A stretch of DNA of 64,000 nucleotides from NCBI GenBank assembly GCA_036245525.1, contig BTPG01000004.1:53964388-54028387 (forward strand), in the 5' to 3' direction. This document shows, piece after piece, positions 1-10,500 of this stretch (position 1 is the stretch's first letter; every line of letters begins with the position of its first letter). Made by a program: the position numbers and the translations under genes. The notes under the pieces were generated by a model. It was not told where the DNA came from. It made no database searches and was given only the letters and a program-made list of their open reading frames with translations. Origin of the DNA: Semisulcospira habei. Its lineage: Eukaryota; Mollusca; Gastropoda; Semisulcospiridae.

Positions 1-47
<47 letters not shown>
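1..47. repeat. (CA)n microsatellite
   Basis: Uninterrupted CA dinucleotides from the left edge of the window; the true start lies outside it. Confidence 0.95.
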
Positions 48-51
<4 letters not shown>

Positions 52-194
52 TACGACATGACGTGATTTCTGTTTCAAGAAGTGTCAAGCTACGTCTCCC
101 CTGGCGTCATTGGCATAGGGCACACTTGCTATTGAATGCGTCCCCCCCCCCCCCCTTTCACCCGTTTCAAAGAAGAACAAAAAGTTGTAGTCAC

Positions 195-258
195 ATAGGT
201 CAGATTAATTATTTGGATCGAGTATGTACGTGAACCATAAGGGCTTTGCCGTTCTTGT
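195..258 (+). repeat. Rpt-1 right-end fragment
   Basis: The segment ending in CCATAAGGGCTTTGCCGTTC matches the right ends of the other Rpt-1 copies (near 7320, 21550 and 50220). Only the terminal part is present, with no ~165-bp core monomer. Confidence 0.6.
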
Positions 259-272
259 TTATTTTTATTATC

Positions 273-362
273 AACCCTTTGCGCCGTTTAATTCGCGATG
301 ATTCCTGTTAGAATCCTGTTCGAATCATCGCGACTGAAACCGCTACCGGCACTCAAAGGGTT
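273..362. repeat. Hairpin MITE-like element with AACCCTTT termini
   Basis: The ends AACCCTTTG and CAAAGGGTT are inverted repeats. An inner pair, CGCGATGATTC and GAATCATCGCG, forms a second stem. The unit therefore folds almost end to end. Similar CCCTTT/AAAGGG ends occur near 54891, 61997, 62062, 62778-62993 and 63491, so this is probably one copy of a small dispersed hairpin family. It sits just upstream of the lectin exon. Confidence 0.6.
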
Positions 363-454
363 CGTTTTGTTAAAAGTGTGTCTTGTTAACGGCGTTTTCA
401 AGTGCATTTTCTACAACCTATTTCAAATGTGTTTTATTGTGTTTTTTTTCTCAG

Positions 455-699
455 GTATCTATGTGATCGGCGCCAGGAAGGAAGGGCCTAGAATCTATAA
501 ATGGTTGGATGGGAGTCAGGTAGACATGGATGAGGATTTGTGGGCGGATCAGTTATTCTGGGGTGGAGGGGAGTCTTGTGTTGCATTTAGCTTTGCTGGT
601 AACACCGAAGGCTATCTCTTCCAAGACATCGTCTGTGAACATTTTTATATTTATGAAAGTGCGGTGATTTGCGAGTATCAACCAAAGATCCCTGGTTAA
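455..699 (+). CDS. C-terminal half of a C-type lectin-like domain (last exon)
   Basis: A pyrimidine-rich acceptor (ttttttttctcag) ends at 454 and the open frame runs to TAA at 697-699, giving about 80 residues. It shows the second half of a CTLD: a YVIGA segment in the place of the usual WIGL, then WLDG, a central ESCVAF cysteine, a DIVC cysteine and a final ICEY cysteine just before the stop. That spacing fits the long-loop and final disulphide region of the fold. No EPN or QPD calcium/sugar-binding triplet is visible, so carbohydrate binding is doubtful. The exon starts at codon position 2 (phase-1 intron), matching the phase-1 donor of the CTLD exon at 63559-63756. The upstream exons lie left of the window. 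The product is probably secreted (inferred from the family). An open frame can be read back to 298, but that part is intron and hairpin repeat. Confidence 0.8.
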
Positions 700-765
700 T
701 TCATTTAATGCCGGAACAAAACGAGCAACACCCGAATACAAGAGGCTGTCACACCAGGGAGGAAT

Positions 766-771
766 ATTAAA
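766..771 (+). promoter_or_regulatory. Candidate poly(A) signal (ATTAAA)
   Basis: The common variant hexamer ATTAAA lies 67 bp after the lectin stop codon. No canonical AATAAA was seen nearby. Position is the only support. Confidence 0.3.
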
Positions 772-890
772 TATCACAGGGAATTGTTGGATTTTTTGTT
801 CGATTGTAATGATTCGATTTTCCCATTCGCACGACAAACAATAGACACAGACGTACACAAACCTACGCACTACTCAGTCAATTCATAGAT

Positions 891-1142
891 GCACCTGTAA
901 TACACGCACACACTTAAACATTCGCACAATGTCCAGAGCACTAATCACATCTCATCCAAATTGTTCCACTCATACACGCACCTGTAATACACGCACACAT
1001 TTAAACATTCGCACAATGTCCAGAGCAGTAATCACATCTCATCCAAATTGTTCTACTCATACATGCACCTGTAATACACGCACACACTTAAACATTCGCA
1101 CAATGTCCAGAGCACTAATCACATCTCATCCAAATTGTTTCA
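891..1142 (+). repeat. 87-bp minisatellite, about 2.9 copies
   Basis: Units begin at 891, 978 and 1065, each opening GCACCTGTAATACACGCACA. The period is exactly 87 bp and copies differ by only a few bases. Because 87 is divisible by 3, an 80-residue repetitive reading frame stays open across the array. That frame has no recognisable protein features and is treated as a by-product. Confidence 0.9.
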
Positions 1143-1149
1143 CTGCGGT

Positions 1150-2098
1150 GTTTCTTCTCATTGTCTGCTGACAACTGTACTCTATTTAAGTTGATGTTTA
1201 GATCCTCGAATATATTAAACAGTCTAATTACTCCGTTCGTGAATTGAAGATGAATATATCGTCGCTGCTCGTTGAGTCTCGCCACTGGTCGAATAAGCGT
1301 ACTGTCTCTCACGGTGGCCGATTAAGTTCTCCTGCCCCCGCCTGGATCAACTCACTCGTACACCAGGTTGACTTACATCCAACCTGGAGTACATACACCC
1401 AACGTCCCAGCTGGAGAGAATCTATTCAACATATAAAATTATATCTCCCCATTAGAAATCCGCCATTGCTAGATCGTTACTTCCGCCCAAATGACGACAC
1501 TTGTAGCGATGACGACCGCGAACGGCTTCCGGACGTTGTCGACAATTCCCGATCGTTTCCGACATCGAATAAAATATGATAATAACAATCAATTCGAAAT
1601 GCCATGCACACACACGAATACGCCATATTTCCACACAACACATAACCCCTCAGACTCGACCCGAATCATTTCAAAATCAAACAGGCTCAACGAAAGGCTT
1701 CACAATCAACCGACTTCATCCTCGCGCCCGATCGCCAGACGATACCTCAAACTCGGCGATGCGCGCCCGAATGTCATACAGTTTCCGATCAAAGCCAATC
1801 AACTAACAAACGTCCCGAATCTACTATTTTACAAACAAATACCTACCCAAAGATGCGTGAAAGGTTTACTCCGTCGATTGTTTTTGTGCCTGTCTGCCCA
1901 TGGCCCACCATGGCCGTTGACAAGGTCACTGAGTAGTCAATCCGTTACACCGTAGTTCTTCAATTACATATATATTTACACACTCCTATAATGAGCATTT
2001 TGCTCTTCTAGCTTCTATTCTACGATAGATCATCACGAGGCACTTCACACCGCCTCAACTCCTCACAAAAACTAAATTCTGGCTAAGAGCAAATTTCT
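1150..2098. other. No gene recognised
   Basis: AC-rich, moderately complex sequence. Open frames of up to 154 codons occur in overlapping registers but show no domain, codon pattern or splice context that supports a gene. It lies next to the gypsy remnant and may be an older part of that insertion. Confidence 0.4.
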
Positions 2099-2099
2099 T

Positions 2100-2282
2100 G
2101 TGACATTTGACGTGTCTCCCAATCCACAATGACGCATACCGTCCCTTCAAACAAACATCTTACGTCACATGTTCTTGACATCATCAAAAAAAGAACATAC
2201 CATCATCTCAACACAACAAGTAGAACGGAACTTCTATCCAAAAGAAAATACTGCATAATGATTAAAATAAATTGTGACACAA
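2100..2282 (-). repeat. ~180-bp direct repeat, copy 1 (possible LTR remnant)
   Basis: This stretch, beginning TGACGTGTCTCCCAATCCAC, is nearly identical to 4130-4303 in the same orientation, with a few substitutions. The two copies enclose the gypsy coding remnants. That placement suggests remains of the two long terminal repeats, or of sequence next to them. Proper LTR ends (TG...CA), a primer-binding site and a target-site duplication were not identified. Confidence 0.6.
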
Positions 2283-2447
2283 GGCCCTTCCCCAGCTAAA
2301 ACTCTAGTTTTAGGTTATAACTGACACAATTTCATATTAATATTTACGATAAATCATATCTACGACAGTAACCATTTCCTTCCCTATAATCTCACTGTTC
2401 AATACATACATACACGTTCATTATACGTCAACACTGCGTCTGTTTAT

Positions 2448-2572
2448 TTTTCTTCCCTGTCGATACGGCTGAGGTAATCTGCACCAACATTATCCTTTAA
2501 TTTGATCACCTTCACCTGGAAATCGTCTTGCTGCAACTGCAATGCCCATCTCATCAAACGCCCTTTTCAACA
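2448..2572 (-). pseudogene. Ty3/gypsy RNase H C-terminal fragment, out of order
   Basis: On the minus strand this encodes RWALQLQQDDFQVKV followed by NVGADYLSR, a recognisable end of the gypsy RNase H domain and start of the connection region. In an intact gypsy pol, RNase H precedes integrase. Here it follows the integrase C-terminus, so the element is rearranged. It is too short to be functional. Confidence 0.75.
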
Positions 2573-2573
2573 T

Positions 2574-3105
2574 TTGACTTCTGTTTCTTCTCTCTCAATG
2601 TAGCTTTTCAATAAGTTCGCATGGTACACTTTTTCTTTGCCCTGCACATTCACTCTGTAATCAAAATCGTTTATTTCTTCGTCACCGTGAATGGCCCTTT
2701 CCATGTAAGCTGTATTTTGTTCTTTTTCTCTGGTAACAACAGCAGTACTTTTGAACCTTTTTTGATGGTTCTAGGTTTTGCTCTTCTGTTGAAGTTTATT
2801 GCGTGTCTCTGGCTAGCTTTAAACAAGTTTTCTTTAACGTGTCTCTGGCTAGCTTTAAACAAGTTTTCTTTAACTATGATACAGGTTTGTTCAATCCTGT
2901 TTCTTAAGTCGATCACGTATTGTGCTGTTGTCTTCTCTTCCTCTTCAACTTCGTTCTTCATCCAAAGTTGTTTCAAAATCTGCATTGGCCCTTTTACTGA
3001 TCTGCCGTACAAAAGCTCGAATGGTGAAAACATAGATTCTTGTGGCACCTCTATGTATGCAAATAACAAAGCTGGTATCATCCGGTCCCATTCTTTTGGT
3101 TATTT
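2574..3105 (-). pseudogene. Ty3/gypsy integrase C-terminal fragment
   Basis: The minus-strand frame gives PALLFAYIEVPQES then SPFELLYGRSVKGPM, the hallmark end of the integrase core, followed by a GPF-type module (WKGPFTV). A frameshift after this module is followed by DYRVNVQGKEKVYHANLLK, the usual end of the GPY/F module. A short internal tandem duplication (VKENLFKASQRH twice) is visible near 2820-2870. The catalytic core and zinc-binding HHCC domain are absent, so integration is impossible. At its upstream edge the frame joins directly to the post-protease linker, marking an internal deletion of RT, RNase H and most of integrase. Confidence 0.85.
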
Positions 3106-4129
3106 TTCCTCTGCTTTTCTCCTAATATCATCTTCTTTTTGAGCCAGTTTCAATTGCTCTGCTGTAACATCAACAATCTTTGTTTCTGGGATCTTGAGCT
3201 CTTTTTGATTGCTTTTTGTTGCCGTGCCGGCTTCGCGCATGCACTTCTGCACACACTGCTCATATGTTTTCGTATCGTTCTGTTCGCTTCGTTTCTTTGT
3301 TATCGTCTCAGTTTTTTTCCATTACAGCTGGAATGGTTTCCACATGGTTTTCTGTTTGTTCGCTTGCATCTCTTTTGAGCAAGGTTTCCTCACTGGATAA
3401 CCTGGAATTGTGTTTATTTTCTCTTTTTTCAAGAATCGTGTATTTCCCACCAAAACTGGTAATGCTGGTCTAGATATCACTAGTACATCCGCCTCTCCTT
3501 CAAAAAATGGTGTTCGCATGAAAAGTCTAGCAACAGGTACTTGCTTTACGTCGCATGACGCAAATGTCACTGATCGCATCTCACCTGTATACTTGTCTTC
3601 TGGCACCAATTTTGTATCAACAACGCTAATTGTGGCTCCTGTGTCTCTCAATGCTGGCACTTCCTTGCCTTCTATTTCTACTTGACACGATGGCTGATAA
3701 TTTATCTTGCTGCATTTGTTGTATAGCGCCATTTTGTGATTTCTTTCCGACCTTTCTTCAAAGTAATGCATTCCCACTCCCAGTGCGTGGTGGTCTATGC
3801 TTTCATGGTGATGGTGGTGCGCCGCTGCACAACTGCAACTCGCTGTATGCATCGATCTACATGTATTAGGTTGTACATATAATGCATTCTGTTTTCTGTT
3901 TGGATATACTGACACTTTGTGGGGTCCTCCACAATTGAAACATTCGATCTCTAATGATACTCTATTCTTGAAAGATTGATTTCCCTCTTTGTTTGATGAT
4001 CTATCGTCACGCAATCCCTGCTTACTATGATCCCTTTTAGGCGACGGACTATCTCTATGTTTAAATCTGTCCCTGCTGTTATCTCTGGACATACTTCTAT
4101 TCTCGTGCCCTCTATTTCCTCTGTGACTT
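3106..4129 (-). pseudogene. Ty3/gypsy gag zinc knuckle, protease and linker
   Basis: Minus-strand frame of up to 278 codons. It starts with an Arg/Ser/Asp-rich gag tail. A CCHC knuckle follows (CFNCGGPHKVSVYPN) in which the final cysteine is tyrosine, so zinc binding should be lost. An aspartic protease comes next with the active-site motif ALRDTGATISVVD and a late PVLVGN flap or strand segment. A lysine-rich linker (VTAEQLKLAQKEDD) of the type that precedes RT in gypsy elements continues in a broken frame to ~3106. RT does not follow. The gag N-terminus is cut off where direct-repeat copy 2 begins. Confidence 0.85.
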
Positions 4130-4303
4130 GACGTGTCTCCCAATCCACAATGACGCATACCGTCCCTTCAAACAAACATCTTACGTCACATGTTCTTGAC
4201 GTCATCAAAAAAAGAACATACCATCATCTCAACACAACACGTAGAACGAAACGTCTGTCCAAAGGAAAATACTGAATAATGATTAAAATAAATTGTGACA
4301 GAG
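4130..4303 (-). repeat. ~180-bp direct repeat, copy 2 (possible LTR remnant)
   Basis: Partner of 2100-2282, opening with the same TGACGTGTCTCCCAATCCAC and sharing nearly all positions. It abuts the truncated gag frame on the upstream (5') side of the minus-strand element, as a 5' LTR-proximal block would. Confidence 0.6.
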
Positions 4304-4443
4304 GCATAGATCCTCATGAGAATCAATGTCTCGTGTCTTCTTTCAGTCACTTTACACTTTTTCTCATTGGCCTGGCTCTATTCGACTTTTCCCTGGTCGC
4401 CCACTCTCAAGGTAACGGGAGTCCCTAGTCATATGTTACCAAG

Positions 4444-4481
4444 GTAACATGTGATAAGTAGACTCCCTTATCACATGTTAC
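4444..4481. repeat. Perfect 15-bp inverted repeat
   Basis: GTAACATGTGATAAG, an 8-base loop, then CTTATCACATGTTAC. A related partial arm, catatgttaccaaggtaacatgtga, overlaps just upstream, so this is probably the centre of a degraded palindromic element. Confidence 0.75.
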
Positions 4482-5068
4482 GATGACAAGGTTACTAGCT
4501 GAGCAAAGCGTTCTTACCCAAATAAATCTTTGGCCAATCACATTTCTCGGTACAAACATACCCTAATCTTCATTCAGTCAAACATCTAAACAAAAATATG
4601 CCAATAAATAAATAACGTAAGGGGCTACACAACAAAAAGAACTATATGTAGGTGTTCTTTGATACCGTTGGTACCAGTTTCATCCAAAACATAACTGAAT
4701 TATTGGATAAGTTAGATACTATCAACTACAAGAAACTTCAGCTGAAGCGACGGCCCTATGCTTTACTGACCGTATTGGAAACGACGAAGAAAGAAAAAGC
4801 TGGATGAATAAAAACTGATGGGGTTACGCAACAAAATAACTATATGCACGCGTTGTGTTCGGCCTATCTTACCAAATTCGTACAAAATAATGACTGAACA
4901 TGTGTTATAAAATACCCGAGATTTAAATTCCACGTTAATGCAGTCGCGCGATTTTGTTGAGAGATAGTCGGAAGTATGGAGATTAACTTCTCCTGAATCT
5001 CTACGTCACACGTAAAGTTTGAGGTCCTTTCAAGGGTTCACTTCACGCCTATACTTTTTACAGCTGAA

Positions 5069-5275
5069 GACGAGATCGTTGTATTACGTATTAGGCTTTG
5101 TCAGTGGTTCTTGTCGCCTCGAGGGTCCGGTCATGGGGGTCATTGTCGGAGGTAAGAGTTTGGGGCTAGCTCTGGACTGTTACCTCCAACATTGATCCCT
5201 TGAACGGATCCGAGAGGCGACAAAAACCACTGGCAAAGCCTAACTCGTGATACAACTAATACTGTTAGCCTCGTC
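5069..5275. repeat. Long inverted repeat with ~90-bp arms
   Basis: The left arm (5069-5155) and right arm (~5180-5275) are reverse complements over nearly their whole length with scattered mismatches: TTAGGCTTTGTCAGTGGTTC on the left against the complement of GAACCACTG...CCTAA on the right. They meet around a ~25-base loop. There is no reading frame. This fits a foldback MITE, but TIR boundaries and a target duplication were not resolved. Confidence 0.7.
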
Positions 5276-5404
5276 CATACCCACTAGATTTTACACCGTG
5301 CTAACACGGGCTTTGGCTTGTTAACAAGTTTATATTTATTTACTTATTTACTTATTATTTATTACTGTTTGTTTGATAATATTTTTCAAATTTTCTTTCT
5401 TTTT

Positions 5405-5572
5405 TTCGGGGATGGGTTGGGTTGGGGAAGGTGTGTGTGTGTGGGGGAAGGGGGAGGGGGGGGGGGAGTTGTGGAAGTTGTCGGTCGTCCACAATATTTT
5501 TATGTTTGTGATGGCTGGTAATTTTGTACATATAGTCGGGGGGTAGGGAGGAGGGAGGGGGGGGGGGATCCT
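5405..5572. repeat. Poly-G/GT-rich low-complexity stretch
   Basis: Several G runs of 6-12 bases lie around 5445-5467 and 5538-5568, with GTGTGT between them. The Pro-rich open frames on the minus strand are artefacts of this composition. Confidence 0.7.
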
Positions 5573-6164
5573 TAGGATGGATATTTGAGGGTAACTTGCA
5601 CATCTTGTTATAAACAAACTCCGTGTTGTATATTGCACTTTAGACATCTGAGATTCATCTGAGCGTGAGGCACACGATATCACTCAACCGGAAGTGGGTG
5701 TTGTTGGCTCCGAAGTAGGTCACTGCAATATTTTTATAAATTTCTGGCTGCTGGAGTATTGCTGGTTTTTAACAATAAAACCATAAGCAAAGTACATAAA
5801 CTAATGTTTGTTTCATTCCTACATACTAGAAATTAGTAGTGATGTAATCGGTACTTGATAGCAAGAGTAAGTTGGTTTAATTAGGTCACCTTGTCCTACT
5901 TTTTATATGTACACGCCTACAAAGAAGACTTTGAAAACCTGGCCAGGCAATCAAATGATCTGAGTAGTGCTGATTACATTTTTCTCGTGTGAGGTCCGTG
6001 TTAATTTTATAAGATTTTGAACAAGAAATGCAAACACCTCTTCTTCGCTGAAAGAAAACTTTGCCAGCCGTAATTTTACTCTTCCTCTCATATCAGATCC
6101 CCCCCCCCCTCCCTGCCACCACCACCACCACCACCCTCTCACTCTATTTTTTACTCCTTTGTTG

Positions 6165-7345
6165 GCTCACGTGCGAAGCAAAAGTGAGTCTGTTTTGGGT
6201 CAGTGGTCGTCCGTCCGCCGTCGTCCGTCCGCCGTCGTCCGTGGTGAACTTTAACGTTGGCATTTTCTCGGAGACTATTCAAGCCACAGTCTTCAAACTT
6301 TGCCCAATGAAACTTCGTGGCAAGACCTTTTTAAACAGACCAATTTGAGTGACTTCTCCTAAAAGTCAAGATCTCAGGGATCAGGAAATATGTCAAAAAT
6401 AGCTATATTTTGACATAATTTATTTTTTCTCAAATACCATTCACAACTTCAAACCCAAACTTGGTACAAAGGTACCTGATTGTAAGACCTTTCTATGCAT
6501 ACTAATTTGGTTGATCTCTCGGAAAGGTCAAGGGTCACAAGAGCTCAGGAAATAGGTGAAAAATAGCCATATTTTGACAAAACATGTTGCTTTTAAAAAA
6601 AAATACTGTTCACAACTTCAAACCCAAACTTACGAAAGGATATACCTGGTGGTATGACCTATCTATGCATACTAATTTGGATGACCCCTGGAGAGGTCAA
6701 GGTCACAAGGGCTCAGGAAATATGTCCAAAATAGCCATATTTTGACAGAAGATGTTTTTTCTCAAATACTATTCACAACTTTAAACCCAAATTTGCTACA
6801 GAGATACCTGATGTGAAGACCTTTCTATGCATACTAATTTGGATGACCCCTCGGAAAGGTTAAGGCTCACAAGAGCTCAGGAAATTGGTAAACAATAGAA
6901 ATATTTTGACAAAAGATTTTTTTTTCTCAAATATTAATCACAACTGCAATCCCAAATTTTGTACAGAGATACCTGATGATAAGATCTATTTAAGCATACT
7001 AATTTGGATGACCCCTCGGAAAGGTCATGGGTCAAAAGTAGCGGGCAAATGTGTGTAAAATGCCAATTTTTGATAAAATTGTAGGTATTATCAACATTTT
7101 TGTAAAATTTTCAACCAAATTTGCTCAAAGATAGCTCAAGAGAAGACCTTCATATGCATACTAATTTAGTCGACTCTTCACAAAAGTCTGTGTCACGGTG
7201 GGTTGACAGATGTGTGAAAAATGCTTACATTTTCAGAAAACGTGGATTTTTCTGCTGCAGAAGCCAGCCCTTGTCACACAGGTCACACATAATATGTAAA
7301 TCTGTCATGCACGTGCGCCATAATGGCTTTTCCTTTCTTTTGGAT
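6165..7345 (+). repeat. Rpt-1: composite element with ~165-bp tandem core (longest copy)
   Basis: The left part (GCGAAGCAAAAGTGAGTCTG ... GGAGACTATTCAAGCCACAG) is followed by about six monomers. The landmark ACTAATTT (or ACCAATTT) recurs near 6336, 6501, 6671, 6832, 6998 and 7160, a spacing of 161-170 bp. The right part ends near CGTGCGCCATAATGGCTTTT. Each monomer carries a TTTTGACA..A block, a CAAACCCAAA block and an AGGTCA block. Monomers diverge from one another. There is no coding capacity. The architecture of conserved ends around a variable number of ~160-bp repeats recalls non-autonomous Helitron/Helentron-type elements described in bivalves (pearl, BIV160). That link is by structure only. 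Confidence 0.75.
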
Positions 7346-7890
7346 GTTAGGATGTTTATTGCAAATTATTGCAAAATTTATCTTCTGGTTGTGCAAGTGT
7401 TTTATTTTTTGATATCACCTCTGAGTAAACAGACATTAAATAACCTGCTTAACTGTAAATTACGTGTTGTCTATAAAAAGTGAAAATAAACAATGCCTCA
7501 ATAAAAACGCGAATTTTTCATCGTACCGTTTTTCGTCGTGAATATGTTTTGTATGACAGTTTGTTGGAGAATATTTTGAAAGGAGTGTTACGTCGTGTGC
7601 AAAGAGAATGTTTAGTCTTTAAAATCTCTCGTGGATGACTTATGACGTCATCAGTGACCCTACTATCAGGCGGAAACACTATACAGCAGACTCTTTAAAG
7701 GTTTTGTGTCGGACGATCACCCGGAAAATTTTGAGCTTTCTAAAGAAAGCCAGATTGTTTTACATAATTTAACTCTATGTAGTTTAAATAAATCTGACTG
7801 CTCTTATGAACTGCCAAAGTCTGTAGACATGTACGATTGACCTGTGTGACATTTTAGCTAAGACTATTTTGAAACTGTCTTTACATCAAT
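7346..7890. other. No gene recognised
   Basis: AT-rich unique-looking sequence between Rpt-1 and the LINE tail. No open frame with protein character is seen. Confidence 0.4.
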
Positions 7891-7896
7891 GAATCA

Positions 7897-7958
<62 letters not shown>

Positions 7959-8025
7959 ATGGTATTTATATGGCACATTTCTCATATTTATAATGTAACT
8001 CAATGCGCAGGCGAAAACGACACTC

Positions 8026-8043
8026 ACACGCACACACACACGC

Positions 8044-8114
<71 letters not shown>
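8026..8114. repeat. (CA)n microsatellite in LINE 3' UTR
   Basis: About 45 CA units with minor CG interruptions near the start, followed by a G12 run at 8127-8138. It lies in the 3' UTR of the minus-strand L2-like element. Confidence 0.95.
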
Positions 8115-8118
<4 letters not shown>

Positions 8119-8189
8119 CTGCATGGGGGGGGGGGGGTACAGAAAACCGTAGAGATCACACAGATGTCTGCGAGAAAAGGTAAGTTTTT

Positions 8190-10500
8190 TAACTTTGCTT
8201 TGAACTGTTTAAGGAAGGGGAGGGGGTGGGGGTGGGGGTGGGGGGCATTTCTCAGCTCAGTCGGTAAGGAATTCCAAATTAAAGGAGAGGTATATCTGAA
8301 AGAGCGTTCACCGGCAGATTTGGGATGGTACTTTGGAACTTTCAGAAGTTTCTCTCCCGATGAACGCAGTGAGCGAGAGGGCTGGTAGGTAATTAGGCTG
8401 GAGGAAAGGTATGCGGTATGCAAGGGTCCTAATCTTAAACTGTATGCGGGATTGGATTGGAAGCCAGTGAAGGTCTTTCTGTATAGGGGTTACGTTGTCT
8501 CGTTTTCGCCTGCGCTTTCCGGCATTATTTTGAAGGCGGATAATCTGCTCAGATGGAAGACCAAAAAGCAGAAAATTGCAGTAGTCGAGACGGTTCGTGA
8601 CTAAAGCATTTACTAAATTTGCAGTAGCAGATTCAGAAAGACTCTGTCAGACAGATGCGATGCGTCTCAGAGAGTATGAAGCACCACGACAGATTTCACC
8701 GACGTGATCCTGCATACTCAAAGTCTTATCGAGCTTGACAACAAGATATTTGACCGAAGATTGAAATGGAATATCAGTGTCATCTATGCATAAAGACTCA
8801 GTGTGAATTTGTTGAAGCCGGGATGCCTAGCCAACGGGCAGTAACTCTGTTTTTTTTCTGGGTTTAACATAAGTTTGTTACTGTCCATCCATGTCGTGAC
8901 ATCGTCAACACAAGACTTGATGCCAGTTTTAACAGACTGAAATTCCCCAGGTGGACTACTCTGAGAGATTTCAGTGTCATCGGCATACTTATGATAAGGA
9001 CACTGATGGCTGGAAATAACATCTGACAGCGGTTGTGAATACAACGTAAACAATACAGGGCCTAACTCCGCCATGGCCGGTCCCAAGCCCGGATGTGAAA
9101 GGAGGAGGGTTGGGCGTGGGGTCAGCTGCCCCACCCCATAAAAACACACATTGCTACAGAAACGCCAACAAGAAAACCAACAACTGACTCGGCCTTGGGA
9201 GAGGATGGACCTTCAGCTGGAGGATGCCAAGAAGATGGGCCACACCTGGGGACAGCTGGAGAGACTCGCCCAGGACAGAGACGGCTGGAGGGACCTTGTC
9301 GGCGGCCTATGCCCCAGGGGGGGGGGGGGGTGATGGGCGTAAGTAAGTAAGTAATACAGGGCCTAAGACAGAGCCCTGAGGCACTCCAAACTCCAGAATG
9401 GAAGGTCTAGAGACACTGTCTTTTTCACCCACAAACTGGTACCGATCGGAAAAGTAAGATTCAAACCAAGAGAGAACCGTTTCAGGCAGGCTAAAAGTGA
9501 TTTTAAGCCTCGTCATAAGAATGGAATGGTCCAGCGTATCAAAAGCAGCGCTGATATCCAACAGGATCACAAGGGATACAAGTCTCTCATCTGCTTTACA
9601 AAGCAATTCATTTAGAACATTCAGCACTGCTGTCTCCACGCTGTGACCTTTCCTATAGACGGACTGATAGACTTCCAACAGACCATTCACCTCTATGTGT
9701 TCCAGGAACTGTTGTAATACTACTTTCTCCAGTACCTTAGAAATGAATGGTAGTTTTGATACAGGTGTGTATTTTTTTTGTTGTTGTTGTATTTCTGTAC
9801 AAGCCTGTTTTGTTGTTGTTGTTGTTGTTTTTTTTTTCTTTAGCAACGGGGGAACAACAGTCGTTTAAAAGATTTTGGAACAGTTCCGGCTGTAAGAGAC
9901 TTGTTTACAATAGCAGCAATCAACGGTGCAAGATCGCTGATGCACTGCTTTTGGAAACAAGTCGGAACAAGATCCAACATGCAACTTTTTGTTGGAGACT
10001 TTGCAATTATGGCAGTAATGTCGCTTTCTGTAACAGATTTGAACTTTGCAAAACATGGACCATCATAAACAGCAAAAACGGGTGGATCGCACTGCTAAGC
10101 ATCTAAGTTCTAACGCAGCAGTTTGATTTTGTCAGTGAAAAAAATCGCAAAATGTCTGCGGCAGTTCAGAAGAGGGGACATCAGCAGGAAGAGCAGTAGA
10201 CTTGGGTTTCCTCAGCAGTTCATTTGACACTGAGAAGAACAGCTTCCTGGAAAAGGCAGCCGAGTCGAGCTTGTCCATGAAGAAATGTCGTCTGGCAGCA
10301 TTTAGGCGCTGAGAGGCCGCATTTCTTTTACACGTGCATATCTGTCTGTACACGGTCAGTTTGTGCTTTCTCCACTGACGCTCGGCACGCCTCCTCTCAC
10401 GCCGTGCATCTCTCACATCCTCAGACAGCCAGGGGGCAGACGGACGGTCCCTGACACGCCTCGTTGTCAGAGGACCATGACCGTCCAGCACTTGTAGAAG
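8190..10500 (-). pseudogene. LINE ORF2 remnant (linker, RT, thumb)
   Basis: In minus-strand order: a linker with RRERRRAERQWRKHKLTVY (10490-10132); a region with SKSCM-type RT entry; then RT with SKLPFISKVLEKVV, DISAAFDTLDHSIL and GVPQGSVLGPV (9846-9370). The frame is split by an insertion at 9066-9352 and resumes with FTLYSQPL and the catalytic YADDTE motif near 8990. A C-terminal region with PSRSLRSS and IWNSLPTELRN ends near 8190. A (TTG)n expansion at ~9775-9840 adds a poly-Gln stretch inside RT and breaks the fingers region. Stops and frameshifts throughout make it inactive. Confidence 0.85.
9066..9352 (+). mobile_element. 5'-truncated LINE 3' end inserted into another LINE
   Basis: This 287-bp insert is bounded by an exact 14-bp target-site duplication, AATACAGGGCCTAA (9052-9065 and 9353-9366), which encodes the LGPVLF part of the interrupted RT. 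The insert is on the plus strand. It encodes only the last ~60 residues of a second LINE (AKKMGHTWGQLERLAQDRDG, then a GLCPRG end) and finishes with a short (GTAA)n tail. That is a textbook target-primed reverse transcription product. The C-terminal motif resembles L1/RTE-type ORF2 ends; the clade is not resolved. Confidence 0.9.

Noticed and set aside
891..1142. CRISPR-like array
   Set aside because: Only three near-identical 87-bp units with no unique spacers, in a eukaryotic genome. It is a simple minisatellite.
929..1171. 80-codon repetitive ORF
   Set aside because: It is the translation of the 87-bp minisatellite; there is no splice context or domain.
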